A DNA stretch of 14,373 bases. Origin: Ga0077527 sp049433545 (lineage in GTDB: Bacteria > Pseudomonadota > Gammaproteobacteria > Burkholderiales > SG8-41). The DNA is taken from contig JBMTEY010000061.1 in NCBI GenBank assembly GCA_049433545.1, forward strand, positions 1 to 14,373, in the 5' to 3' direction. Position numbers and translations under genes: made by a program. This document shows, one piece after another, positions 1 through 7,836 of the stretch (its first letter is position 1; every line of letters starts with the position of its first letter). The notes below the pieces were generated by a model, which searched no databases, was not told the origin of the DNA, and saw only the letters and a list, made by a program, of their open reading frames with translations.

Positions 1-1724
1 GCGTCAATCACGCACACGCCGCCGGCCTTGACGATGGCGATGCCGCGCTCGATCGCCGGCTGCATGTCGGCCATGGTGGTGACCGGGCCTATGCCCTCGG
101 CGCCCTGGGCGCGCGCCATCGCCGCGATGTCGATGTCGGGATCGATGATCTTCTGTCCGATCCAGGCGTTCGCCGGCGGGCGGCCGCGGTATTCGGCGAC
201 ATGGCCCTGGTGGCGCTCGTCGTTGAAGAAGGAGCGGTTGTTGCAGATGATCATCAGGCACGGGATCTGGTAGTGGGTGGCGGTCCATACCGCGGTGTTG
301 CCCATCAGGAAGTTGCCGTCGCCCATCAGGCCGATGGGGATGCGGCCGCTGCCCTTCAGCGCCAGCGCCGCGCCTATGGTCAGGCCCGGTCCGGCGCCGA
401 CGCCGCCGCCGCCGTCGAAGCCGAGGTAATCCAGCGGATGACGGAAGTGGGTGTAGGCGCCGCTCCAGCCCAGCGGCAGGTGGGTAATGCTGACGTCCTG
501 TTTGCCGATGGCGGTGTTCAGTGCATGGGCAAGGCCCGACAGCGCCAGCGGCTCGCCGGATTTTCCGGCCAGCGCATAGCCTCCGGCCTTGATCAACTGC
601 GGGCGCTTGCTCACCGCGGCAGTCAGCAGCGGCACTGCGGCATCGGCTTCGCAGTTCATGTAGACGTCGACGGGGGGCAATGCCTGGTAGTCCATGCTCC
701 AGCCGCGATGCAGGTGGGTGTCGCAGGAGATCTGGATGATTTTTGCGTTGACCGGCTTGTCGCCGAAGGTCTGCTTCAGCGCGCCGGCAAGATCGAGCCA
801 GTCCAGCGACAGGATCACGTCGGCTTCGGCCAGCGTCTTGCGTGCGGCGGGCACCAGGCGGTTGGCCGGGTTCGCCGCGTGCAGGCGGTGGTCGGTGGGG
901 AAGGCCGCCGCGAGCTTGATCTGGGTCAGCACGCGCATGTCGAGTTTTTCAGCGAGCGCGATGCGCGAATTCCAGGCCTCCATGCTGCGCGAGACACGGC
1001 CGGCGAGCATCACCGGGTTTTTCGCGGTCGACAGCAGTTTCGCCGCGGCTTCGATTTCGGCGACTCCCGGCTGTACCGGCGGCGGCGGTGCGTAACGCGC
1101 GATGTCGGGCATCGCCGGCAGCGATTCGAGTTTTTCCTCCTGGATGGTGACGTCGAGGTTGACGTAGACCGGCGCGCGCGGCGCGGTCATCGCGATCTGC
1201 GTGCCGCGAAGCAACGCTTCCATCGCCGCCTTCACCGAGCCCGGCTGGTTGTCCCACTTGGTGAAGTTGCGCACCAGTGCGGCCTGGTCCGAGCAGGTGT
1301 GTATCCAGTCGATCCACGGCCGGCGCTTGGCGGCGTCCCACGGCCCGGTGGCGCCTATCACCAGCACCGGCGCGCGGTCGCACCAGGCGTTGAAGATCGG
1401 CATCGAGGCGTGCATCAGTCCGACGTTGGAATGCAGCGCGGCCGCCATCAACCGGTTCGATGCTTTCCAGTAACCCTGGGCGATGGACACCGCGTTTTCG
1501 TCATGCAGGCACAGCACCATCTGCGGCGCCTTGTTGCCGAGGTAGTTGACCAGGCTGTCGTGCAGCCCGCGGTAGCTGGCGCCGGGATTGAGCGCGATGT
1601 ACGGCACGTCGAGCGCGCGCAACGTCGCGGCGATGGCGTCGCTGCCGAACACACTGTCGCTGGCCGGCGTAGGAGCCGGGGTTTCGTGTTTGATGGCGGA
1701 CACTGCGGTGGTTTTTGCAGTCAT
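1..1724 (-). CDS. Thiamine-diphosphate-dependent enzyme (acetolactate synthase / benzoylformate decarboxylase-like), C-terminus cut by window edge
   Basis: My own translation from the ATG at 1724 stays open to the window edge (574 codons). Only about ten residues seem to be missing, because the last visible ones (CVID) match the final strand of the family. The ThDP-binding motif is present as GDGN at residues 468-471, with the paired NN at 495-496, followed by a family-typical stretch beginning FFNDE. The N-terminal Pyr domain carries the LNPGASYRG loop (residues 45-53). The usual catalytic 'HE' site reads H74-D75-E76, so Asp occupies the expected Glu position in an ungapped comparison. The start is supported by GGAG five bases upstream. 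It is the last visible gene of operon A, 32 bp after the binding-protein gene. The family decarboxylates or carboligates 2-oxo acids in the cytoplasm. The substrate is not determined, and 'acetolactate synthase' would be over-specific. No frameshift is seen. Confidence 0.88.
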   Translation of the reverse strand, partial: MTAKTTAVSAIKHETPAPTPASDSVFGSDAIAATLRALDVPYIALNPGASYRGLHDSLVNYLGNKAPQMVLCLHDENAVSIAQGYWKASNRLMAAALHSNVGLMHASMPIFNAWCDRAPVLVIGATGPWDAAKRRPWIDWIHTCSDQAALVRNFTKWDNQPGSVKAAMEALLRGTQIAMTAPRAPVYVNLDVTIQEEKLESLPAMPDIARYAPPPPVQPGVAEIEAAAKLLSTAKNPVMLAGRVSRSMEAWNSRIALAEKLDMRVLTQIKLAAAFPTDHRLHAANPANRLVPAARKTLAEADVILSLDWLDLAGALKQTFGDKPVNAKIIQISCDTHLHRGWSMDYQALPPVDVYMNCEADAAVPLLTAAVSKRPQLIKAGGYALAGKSGEPLALSGLAHALNTAIGKQDVSITHLPLGWSGAYTHFRHPLDYLGFDGGGGVGAGPGLTIGAALALKGSGRIPIGLMGDGNFLMGNTAVWTATHYQIPCLMIICNNRSFFNDERHQGHVAEYRGRPPANAWIGQKIIDPDIDIAAMARAQGAEGIGPVTTMADMQPAIERGIAIVKAGGVCVID

Positions 1725-1756
1725 GCGTGCTCCAAGTTGAAGTTGTGTTGGCTGGT

Positions 1757-2722
1757 TCAGTCGACCCTGGCGCCGGAGGCCTTGATCACCTTCGCCCACT
1801 TGGCGTATTCGGACTGCAGGTGTTTTGCAAATGCTTCCTGGGTGCTGCCGACCGCGGCGCTGCCGCTGTTCTTCATGCGGTCCTGCATCTGCGGGCTTTG
1901 CATGATTTTCGCCGCGTGGCCGCTGAGCAGGGCGACGATGTCGGCGGGCGTGCCGGCGGGGGCCAGCATGCCGTACCACTGGCTCGACTGGTAACCCTTG
2001 AGGCCGGCTTCGGCGACGGTCGGCAGTTCGGGCAGCGCCGGCAACCGCTCGGCCGTGGTGACGCCCAGTGCGCGCAGGCGGCCGTTGTTGATATAGGGAA
2101 TGGCGGCCAGCGCGGGCATGAACATCACGGTGATTTCGCCGGAAATGATCGCGGTGATCGCCGGGCCGGTGCCGCGGTAGGGCACGTGCACCAGCCGCGC
2201 GCCGGTCAGCGTCTTGAACAGTTCGGCGGCGAGGTGCGGCGTGCTGCCGCTGGCCGACGAGGCGTAGTTCAACTGGTCGGGGCGTGCCTTGGCGAAGGCG
2301 ATCAGATCGCGCACGGTTTTCACCGGCAGCGACGGATGCACGACCAGGATGTTGGGCGCGTGGGCGAGCAGGCTTACCGGCGCAAAATCGCGGACCGGAT
2401 CATAAGTGACATTTTTGTAGAGGCTGGGCGTGGTCACGAAATTCGCGCCGTTGACCAACAGCGTGTAGCCGTCCTTGGTCGACTTGGCGACGATCTCGCT
2501 GCCGATCATGCCGTTGGCGCCGGGGCGGTTGTCGATCACCACCGGTTTGCCCAGCGCCGCGGACAGGTTCTGGCCGAACAGCCGGCCCATGCTGTCGACG
2601 CCGCCGCCGGCGGGGAAGGGCACCACGATGCGCACCGGTCCTGCCGGATAGGCCTGCGCATGCACATGCCCGCCAAAACACAGCGCCATTGCCAGCGCGA
2701 CGCGCAGGATCAATCGGTTCAT
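1757..2722 (-). CDS. TctC/Bug-family periplasmic solute-binding protein
   Basis: A 321-residue protein of the tripartite tricarboxylate transporter receptor family, at the usual family length. It has a clear signal peptide: Arg at 3 and 7, a hydrophobic core at residues 8-18, and cleavage probably after AQA near residue 24. The mature protein opens with the family ligand loop (VVPFPAGGGVD, residues 33-43) and later has the second loop beginning NYASSASGSTPHL and the HVPYRG strand. These receptors bind small carboxylates or related compounds in the periplasm. No TctA or TctB membrane genes are in the window, so it is an orphan receptor, as is common in Burkholderiales. It lies 18 bp downstream of the amidohydrolase gene and 32 bp before the ThDP enzyme gene, which suggests its ligand is the substrate of operon A or a related compound. 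ATG 2722 is preferred to an in-frame TTG at 2728, because GGAG lies seven bases upstream of the ATG. Confidence 0.93.
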   Translation of the reverse strand: MNRLILRVALAMALCFGGHVHAQAYPAGPVRIVVPFPAGGGVDSMGRLFGQNLSAALGKPVVIDNRPGANGMIGSEIVAKSTKDGYTLLVNGANFVTTPSLYKNVTYDPVRDFAPVSLLAHAPNILVVHPSLPVKTVRDLIAFAKARPDQLNYASSASGSTPHLAAELFKTLTGARLVHVPYRGTGPAITAIISGEITVMFMPALAAIPYINNGRLRALGVTTAERLPALPELPTVAEAGLKGYQSSQWYGMLAPAGTPADIVALLSGHAAKIMQSPQMQDRMKNSGSAAVGSTQEAFAKHLQSEYAKWAKVIKASGARVD

Positions 2723-2729
2723 GGTCAAT

Positions 2730-2733
2730 CTCC
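2730..2733 (-). promoter_or_regulatory. Ribosome binding site that sets the start of the Bug receptor gene
   Basis: GGAG on the minus strand is seven bases upstream of ATG 2722 but only about one base from the alternative in-frame TTG at 2728, so the ATG is the better start. Confidence 0.6.
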
Positions 2734-2740
2734 ACTTGGT

Positions 2741-3757
2741 TTATTCGAGTCCCAGCAATCCTGCACCGGTATCCCAGCACACGGCGCGCCGGGAAGTATC
2801 ATCCAACACTTTGTTTTTATTTATAAACTTTACAGGATCGGGATCGCGCAGCGGGAATGGGTAATCGCTGCCCAGCGCGACCTGCCCGGCGCCTACACGT
2901 TCGACCAGGTAGCGGAATGCCGCGTCGTCGTGCAGCACGGTATCGTAATAGAGATTGCCTGCGTACCGGCCCAGCGGATTTTTCACCGCACCCCTGGCGA
3001 ACGGCGGAGCGGTGATACGACCGCGGTCGATGCGGCCGAACTGGTAGGGCACGCAGCCGCCGCCGTGCACCAGCAGCACGCGCAGTTTCGGAAAGCGGTC
3101 GAACACGCCGCCCAGCAGCAGCGCTGCGGCGGCGAAAGTGGTCTCGCTCGGGTTGCCGACGAGAATGTGTAAAAACAGCCTGCGCAACCGCGGCGGCACC
3201 GCGAGGTCGGCGGGATGGATGATCACCGGCACGTTCAGTTCCTGTGCCGCGCTCCAGAACGCGTCGAACTGCGGTGCGTCCAGGCCTTCCTCTTCGACAC
3301 GCGCGCCGATCTGCACCGCGCGGTGGCCGAGTGTCCGCACCGCATGGCGCAGTTCGTCCGCGGCCGCTGCGGCGTCCTGCAGCGGCACCATCGCCGCTGC
3401 GCAATAGCGGTCAGGCCGCAGCGCCGCCATTTCCGCCAGCGTTTCGTTCTGCGCACGGGTGAACCACTGGCCGGATTCCACCGGCAGGTGATAACCGGCG
3501 AGATCCATCCAGCCCGACAGCAGCTGCATGGTGATGCCGGCCTCGTCCATCCATTTCAGCCGCGCCGCCTCGTCGTTCAGCGGCGGGATCAGTGGCATGC
3601 CGGTGAGGCGTCCGCCGACGGAGATGCGTGTCGCACCATCCTCGCCCTTGACGATTTTGACGCCGTGTTTTTCACCTTCGGCGTTGATGCGCGCGACCAG
3701 CGGAGCGCCGACGTGATGGGCGTGTATGTCCAGGCAACGCGGTTTTGCCGCGTTCAT
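2741..3757 (-). CDS. ACMSD-like amidohydrolase-superfamily decarboxylase/hydrolase
   Basis: A 338-residue member of the amidohydrolase_2 family (PF04909) that closely resembles 2-amino-3-carboxymuconate-6-semialdehyde decarboxylase (ACMSD). Metal ligands are visible: H12 and H14 in DIHAHH, H181 in IIHP, and D298 in GSDYPFPL. H231 in LVHGGG and R242 in FGRI are also present. Against Pseudomonas fluorescens ACMSD, as I recall it (H9, H11, H177, H228, R239, D294), the offset is a steady 3 to 4 residues, and the C-terminal GLLGLE is also family-like. These enzymes are cytoplasmic, zinc- or manganese-dependent, and mostly decarboxylate hydroxy- or amino-aromatic acids or ring-cleavage products; some hydrolyse instead. 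The start overlaps the stop of the upstream alpha/beta hydrolase gene by 4 bp (ATGA), with GGAG nine bases upstream, so the two are probably translationally coupled. True ACMSD, a resorcylate-type decarboxylase or another relative are all possible. Confidence 0.9.
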   Translation of the reverse strand: MNAAKPRCLDIHAHHVGAPLVARINAEGEKHGVKIVKGEDGATRISVGGRLTGMPLIPPLNDEAARLKWMDEAGITMQLLSGWMDLAGYHLPVESGQWFTRAQNETLAEMAALRPDRYCAAAMVPLQDAAAAADELRHAVRTLGHRAVQIGARVEEEGLDAPQFDAFWSAAQELNVPVIIHPADLAVPPRLRRLFLHILVGNPSETTFAAAALLLGGVFDRFPKLRVLLVHGGGCVPYQFGRIDRGRITAPPFARGAVKNPLGRYAGNLYYDTVLHDDAAFRYLVERVGAGQVALGSDYPFPLRDPDPVKFINKNKVLDDTSRRAVCWDTGAGLLGLE

Positions 3758-4566
3758 GCGGCCTGACTCCGTATGATGACTTCGCGGATGCGCGCGGCGA
3801 TGTCCCGCGGTTTTTCGGTCGGCGTGATGTGGCGTCCGCCGGGAATCACGGTCAGCGTTGAACCGGCTATGCCTTTGTGCAGGGCTTCGGCCATGGCCAC
3901 GGGCGTTGCATAATCTTCCTCACCGACCACTACTGCGGTCGGAACCTTGATCGTCGCCAGTTCGCTGCGCAGATCGGCGTCGCCGAGCATTTCGCAGGTC
4001 TTGACGTAACAGTCGACATTGTTGGCAAGGAATACCTTAACCAGCTTGTCGACGGTATCTTTTGCCGAAGCGCGGAAGGCGTCGCCGAACCAGCGCCCGG
4101 TCTGGAATTCGACCAGCGCCGCCATGCCTTTCTGCTTGCCGGTGGCGCCGCGTTCGCGCCAGGTTTTCGGTGCATCGGCGCCGTACCAGGCCGTGGTATC
4201 TATCGTCACCAACCCGAGCGTGCGTTGCGGGTGGCCGATGGCGAAGGCCTGCGCCACCATGCCGCCCATCGAACAGCCGGCGACGATGGCGGAGGGCCAT
4301 TGCACATGGTCCATCAGTGCGGCGAGGTCGCCGGCGAACAATTGCGGGGTGTAGGTCATCACCGGTTGTCCGGAGCGACCGTGGCCACGACAATCGAAGG
4401 TGAGGATCTGCGCGTCCTTCGCCAGTTCCGCCACGACGCCGTCCCAGATGCTGCGGTCCAGCGCCAGCGAATGCACCAGCGCAATGCGCGGCGCGCTGCT
4501 GCCGGCGCCGGCATGCAGCGTGTACGATATTTCACAGCCATCGGATGTCTTGATGCGGTCAGCCAT
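3754..4566 (-). CDS. Alpha/beta hydrolase, 3-oxoadipate enol-lactonase-like
   Basis: A 270-residue alpha/beta-fold hydrolase at the usual length for PcaD-type enzymes. The catalytic triad can be read: nucleophile S99 in the elbow GCSMGG, D218 in GEEDYATP, and H246 in GGRHITP. Before these lie the oxyanion region LVHSLALD (residues 30-37) and the FDCRGHGRS strand-turn (57-65), both typical of the 3-oxoadipate enol-lactonase branch. There is no signal peptide, so it is cytoplasmic. The family hydrolyses lactones, esters and some C-C or formamide bonds, such as N-formylmaleamate in nicotinate degradation. In operon A it would act downstream of the Mo hydroxylase. It starts 33 bp after the stop of the Mo-FAD fusion gene, with GGGGGA nine bases upstream, and its stop overlaps the start of the ACMSD-like gene. 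The exact substrate is unknown. Confidence 0.9.
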   Translation of the reverse strand: MADRIKTSDGCEISYTLHAGAGSSAPRIALVHSLALDRSIWDGVVAELAKDAQILTFDCRGHGRSGQPVMTYTPQLFAGDLAALMDHVQWPSAIVAGCSMGGMVAQAFAIGHPQRTLGLVTIDTTAWYGADAPKTWRERGATGKQKGMAALVEFQTGRWFGDAFRASAKDTVDKLVKVFLANNVDCYVKTCEMLGDADLRSELATIKVPTAVVVGEEDYATPVAMAEALHKGIAGSTLTVIPGGRHITPTEKPRDIAARIREVIIRSQAA

Positions 4567-4599
4567 CTGCCAGATTCCCCCTGAAGATTGAATGCGTGT

Positions 4600-7500
4600 T
4601 TATTTTGCGGCGCGCCGCCAGGCCGCGATCACCATGCGCGAGCCGATTTCAACCGCCATGTTGCGTTTGTACTGGGCGGAACCGCGCACGTTGGCCATCG
4701 GCTGCGCGAGGTCGCGCACCGGCTGCACGGCGGCACGGATCGCCGCCTCGGCAAATGTTTTGCCGTGCAGCACATCGAGTTCCATCACGATCGGTTTCCA
4801 GCTGACCGCGCCGACCACCAGCCGCGCCGCGACGCAGGCACCCCTGGCGTCCAGCGTGATGCAGGCCGCGGTATTGACCGTTGGTGTTTCCATAACGCCG
4901 CGCGGCAGGAACTTGTGGAATGCCGAGCCGCTGCGAGGCGGCGGGGCCTGGATGTCGACGCAGACGATCATCTCGTCCTTGGCGAAACGTTTTTCGAATG
5001 CCTCGGCGAGGCTTGCCTGGCGGCGGCCCGAGGCAGAGGCCAGGGTCAGCGTGGTGTCGAAGGCGAGCATCGCCACCGGCATGTCGAAGCCTCCGATCAG
5101 CGGGCCGAGGCTGCCGCCGACCGTGGTCATGCGCCGCACCCGCGTGTGTCCGGCGGCGTCGAAGGCCTCGGCAAGTGCGGTCCAGCCTTTGCGCAGGCCC
5201 GGCATCGCGTGCAGAGTCTGCTGGTTGACCGCGGCGCCGGTGTGCAGGACGCCGTCTTTGCCGATACCGGCTTCGAGCAGTTCGGGAATGCGGCCGATGT
5301 AAAGCAGGCGTTTCGCCAGCGGATAGCCGTTGCGTTCGCGGCGCAAGGCATGGGCCATGCCGCCCGACAGAATTGCGGTGTCGCCTTCGGCATAGCGCTG
5401 CACGGCCTCCTCGACGGTGGCCGGCTGCAGCAGTTCGGGCTTGAACGGGCGCGTGCCCGACGGTGTGCCGGTCGACAGGCGTGTCCACACGCTGGTTTTC
5501 GGAGCCGCAGGCGGCGATGTTTTTTCATCGGCGTAGAGTTGCGGATGCAGCGCGCGGTGGATTTTTTCGGCGGTGATCGGCAGTTCGTGGATGCGCACGC
5601 CGACGGCATCGGCAATGGCATTGGCGATTGCCGCCGGCACGGCGTCGAGGCCGATTTCGCCGAGGCCCTTGGCGCCGAAGGGGCCGGAAGGCTCATATGA
5701 ATCTGCAAAACCGACGTGGATTTTCGGCACGAAGTCCGCCGAGGGCAGCGGGTAGTCGATGTACTGCGGGTCGGTGGGCATGCCGTTGTGCCAGTCGAAA
5801 TACTCGGTCATCGCCAGGCCTATGCCCTGGGTCACCGCACCCTCGACCTGGCCCTGCGCGGCCGAGGGATGGATCACGGTGCCGCAGTCAACCACCGCGG
5901 CAATTTCCTTCAGCTTGACCTGGCCGGTGCCGCGGTCGACTTCGACCTCGATCGCCTGTGCGGCGAAGTTATAGGCGCCGGACTCGTTGCCGTAGCGGCT
6001 GTGGTCGGGGAACTCCGACGGATTGTCCCAGTTGCCGACGCCCACGATGGCCTCGCCGCCGCGCTTGTAGATGTTGGCGCGCACCACGGCGCTGACCGGC
6101 TTGAAGTCGCTTTCGGCGCCGTTCTTCGGTCCGATCTGGCCGTTGATGATGGTCAGTTCATCGACCGGTTTCTTGAACTGCTCCGATGCCGCGGCCATCA
6201 GTTGTTTGTGCGCTTCAGCGGCGGCGCGCTTGACTGCGTTGCCGGCGACATAGGTGACGCGGCTCGCCAGCGCGCCCAGTGAATGCGGATGCACGTCGGT
6301 GTCGGGGCGGGTGATGTCAATGTCGTCATAGGGCAGGCCGAGTTCCTCGGCGGCGATCTGGCGCAGCACGGTCAGCGTGCCCTGGCCGATTTCGCCCTCC
6401 CCGGTGATGATGGTGGCGCGGCCGTCCTCGTTGATGCGTACGATCGCCGAGCTGCCGTCCCAGTCGCCGAAGCTGCGGCGGCCGTTGACATGCACGCTGC
6501 AGCCCATGCCGAAGCCGGTGTCGGGTTTCTTGTTTTTGTGCTTTTTCTTCCAGTCGATCAGCTCCGCTGCCTTGTCGATGCACTGGCGCAGTTCGCAGCT
6601 GGTGACCTTGTGGTTGTGCGGCGAGACGTCGCCTTCTTCCACCGCGTTCATGCGCAGCAGGTCGACGATGTCGATATTTAGCTTTTCGGCGGCGAGGTCC
6701 CAGGCCTGTTCCACGGCCCAGTCGGCCGAGGGATTGCCGAAGCCGCGGAAGGCGCCGGTAGGCACCAGGTTGGTGTAGAGCAGCGTCGACTTGGCGCGGG
6801 CGTTGGGGTACTTGTAGAGCGCGTCGTGGCGCACCGTGGCCGCGCCGAGGATGGCCTGCGATTTGCCGGTGTAGGCGCCGTTGTCGGCCCACATGCGGAT
6901 TTCCTTGGCCAGCACCTTGCCGGCCTTCGAAAATCCGAGGCGCACCCAGTAGCGCATCGGCATGCGCGGATGGCTGGCGAGGAATTCCTCCTCGCGGGTG
7001 TGTATGTATTTGACGGGTTTGCCGGCCTTGCGCGCGAGCAGGGCGGCGATTACCGAGCCGTTGTCGTCGCCGGACTTGCCGCCGAAGCCGCCGCCGACCT
7101 CAGTCTGGATCACCCGCACCTGTGCTTCCGGCACACCGAGCGCGACGGCATAACGGCCGCGGGCAAGGAAGGGCGTCTGGGTGTTGCACCACATGGTGAC
7201 GCGGTTGTTGCTCCAGTGGGCGACACAGCCGATCGTCTCCAGCGACGAATGCCATTGCCGGATCAGTTCCCAGGTGCCTTCGACGACCACGTCGGAGGCT
7301 TTGAATCCGGCATCGACTTCGCCGCGCTCGAAAGCGAATTCGTGGGCGATGTTGCCCGGTGCGTCGTCGTGCACCAGCGGCGCGCCGGGTGCCTTCGCTT
7401 CGTCCAGCGAAAACACGCCTGGCAGCACTTCGTACTGGATGACGATTTTGTCCACTGCGGCGCGCGCAATTTCCGGATCGATGGCGGCTACGGCGGCAAC

Positions 7501-7836
7501 TTCGTCGCCGACGTAGCGCACGCGGCCGATTGCCAGCGGGTAGAGGTCGGGACGGAAGGCGCCCCATTTGCGCTTCGCGGTGTCTTCTCCGGTGATCACC
7601 GCCTTGACACCGGGCATCGCGCGCGCGGCGCTGGTATCGATCGACAGGATGCGTGCGTTGGGGTGCGGACTGCGCAGCACGGCCGCATGAAGCATGCCCG
7701 GCATGTGCAGGTCGGCGACGTACTGTGCGGCGCCGGTGACCTTGGGCAGCGCGTCGGTGCGCGGCACGTCCTTGCCGACCACCAGCAGGCCGGCTTCGAA
7801 GCGGGGATCCTTCAGGCGCGGGTCTCGGGTATTCAT
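4600..7836 (-). CDS. Xanthine dehydrogenase-family molybdopterin subunit fused to a C-terminal FAD-binding subunit
   Basis: A 1078-residue fusion. Residues 1 to about 765 are a complete molybdopterin subunit. Its cofactor and substrate loops are VGGGFGGK (247-254), GAFRGFG (361-367) and GEGEIGQG (479-486), and the probable catalytic glutamate is E727 in GLGEIGL. After a Pro/Ala/Thr-rich linker (about 765-795) comes a CoxM-like FAD domain with LSGG (823-826, canonical LAGGTDL) and TVGGSL (905-910, canonical TIGGNL), running to the stop. With the upstream [2Fe-2S] gene it would form a full Mo-hydroxylase that adds water-derived oxygen to an aromatic or N-heterocyclic ring or an aldehyde and passes electrons through FeS to FAD. 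The Mo-FAD order differs from eukaryotic xanthine dehydrogenase (FeS-FAD-Mo). ATG 7836 is chosen because it makes a 4-bp ATGA overlap with the FeS gene; a 61-codon extension to 8019 would run antiparallel to nothing but would overlap the FeS frame. The substrate is not identifiable. Confidence 0.92.
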   Translation of the reverse strand: MNTRDPRLKDPRFEAGLLVVGKDVPRTDALPKVTGAAQYVADLHMPGMLHAAVLRSPHPNARILSIDTSAARAMPGVKAVITGEDTAKRKWGAFRPDLYPLAIGRVRYVGDEVAAVAAIDPEIARAAVDKIVIQYEVLPGVFSLDEAKAPGAPLVHDDAPGNIAHEFAFERGEVDAGFKASDVVVEGTWELIRQWHSSLETIGCVAHWSNNRVTMWCNTQTPFLARGRYAVALGVPEAQVRVIQTEVGGGFGGKSGDDNGSVIAALLARKAGKPVKYIHTREEEFLASHPRMPMRYWVRLGFSKAGKVLAKEIRMWADNGAYTGKSQAILGAATVRHDALYKYPNARAKSTLLYTNLVPTGAFRGFGNPSADWAVEQAWDLAAEKLNIDIVDLLRMNAVEEGDVSPHNHKVTSCELRQCIDKAAELIDWKKKHKNKKPDTGFGMGCSVHVNGRRSFGDWDGSSAIVRINEDGRATIITGEGEIGQGTLTVLRQIAAEELGLPYDDIDITRPDTDVHPHSLGALASRVTYVAGNAVKRAAAEAHKQLMAAASEQFKKPVDELTIINGQIGPKNGAESDFKPVSAVVRANIYKRGGEAIVGVGNWDNPSEFPDHSRYGNESGAYNFAAQAIEVEVDRGTGQVKLKEIAAVVDCGTVIHPSAAQGQVEGAVTQGIGLAMTEYFDWHNGMPTDPQYIDYPLPSADFVPKIHVGFADSYEPSGPFGAKGLGEIGLDAVPAAIANAIADAVGVRIHELPITAEKIHRALHPQLYADEKTSPPAAPKTSVWTRLSTGTPSGTRPFKPELLQPATVEEAVQRYAEGDTAILSGGMAHALRRERNGYPLAKRLLYIGRIPELLEAGIGKDGVLHTGAAVNQQTLHAMPGLRKGWTALAEAFDAAGHTRVRRMTTVGGSLGPLIGGFDMPVAMLAFDTTLTLASASGRRQASLAEAFEKRFAKDEMIVCVDIQAPPPRSGSAFHKFLPRGVMETPTVNTAACITLDARGACVAARLVVGAVSWKPIVMELDVLHGKTFAEAAIRAAVQPVRDLAQPMANVRGSAQYKRNMAVEIGSRMVIAAWRRAAK

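Noticed and set aside
201..1994. Plus-strand open frame of 597 codons
   Set aside because: It is the antisense shadow of the ThDP enzyme gene and the end of the Bug receptor gene. Its composition (rich in Arg, Ala, Gly, His, Gln) is typical of GC-rich antisense frames, with no domain signal.
1715..3172. Plus-strand open frame of 485 codons
   Set aside because: Antisense to the Bug receptor and ACMSD-like genes, both of which have full catalytic or ligand motifs. No recognisable family in this frame.
3754..4566. Reading the alpha/beta hydrolase as true PcaD of the beta-ketoadipate pathway
   Set aside because: No protocatechuate or catechol branch genes (pcaB, pcaC, pcaIJ, pcaF) accompany it, so only family-level assignment is justified.
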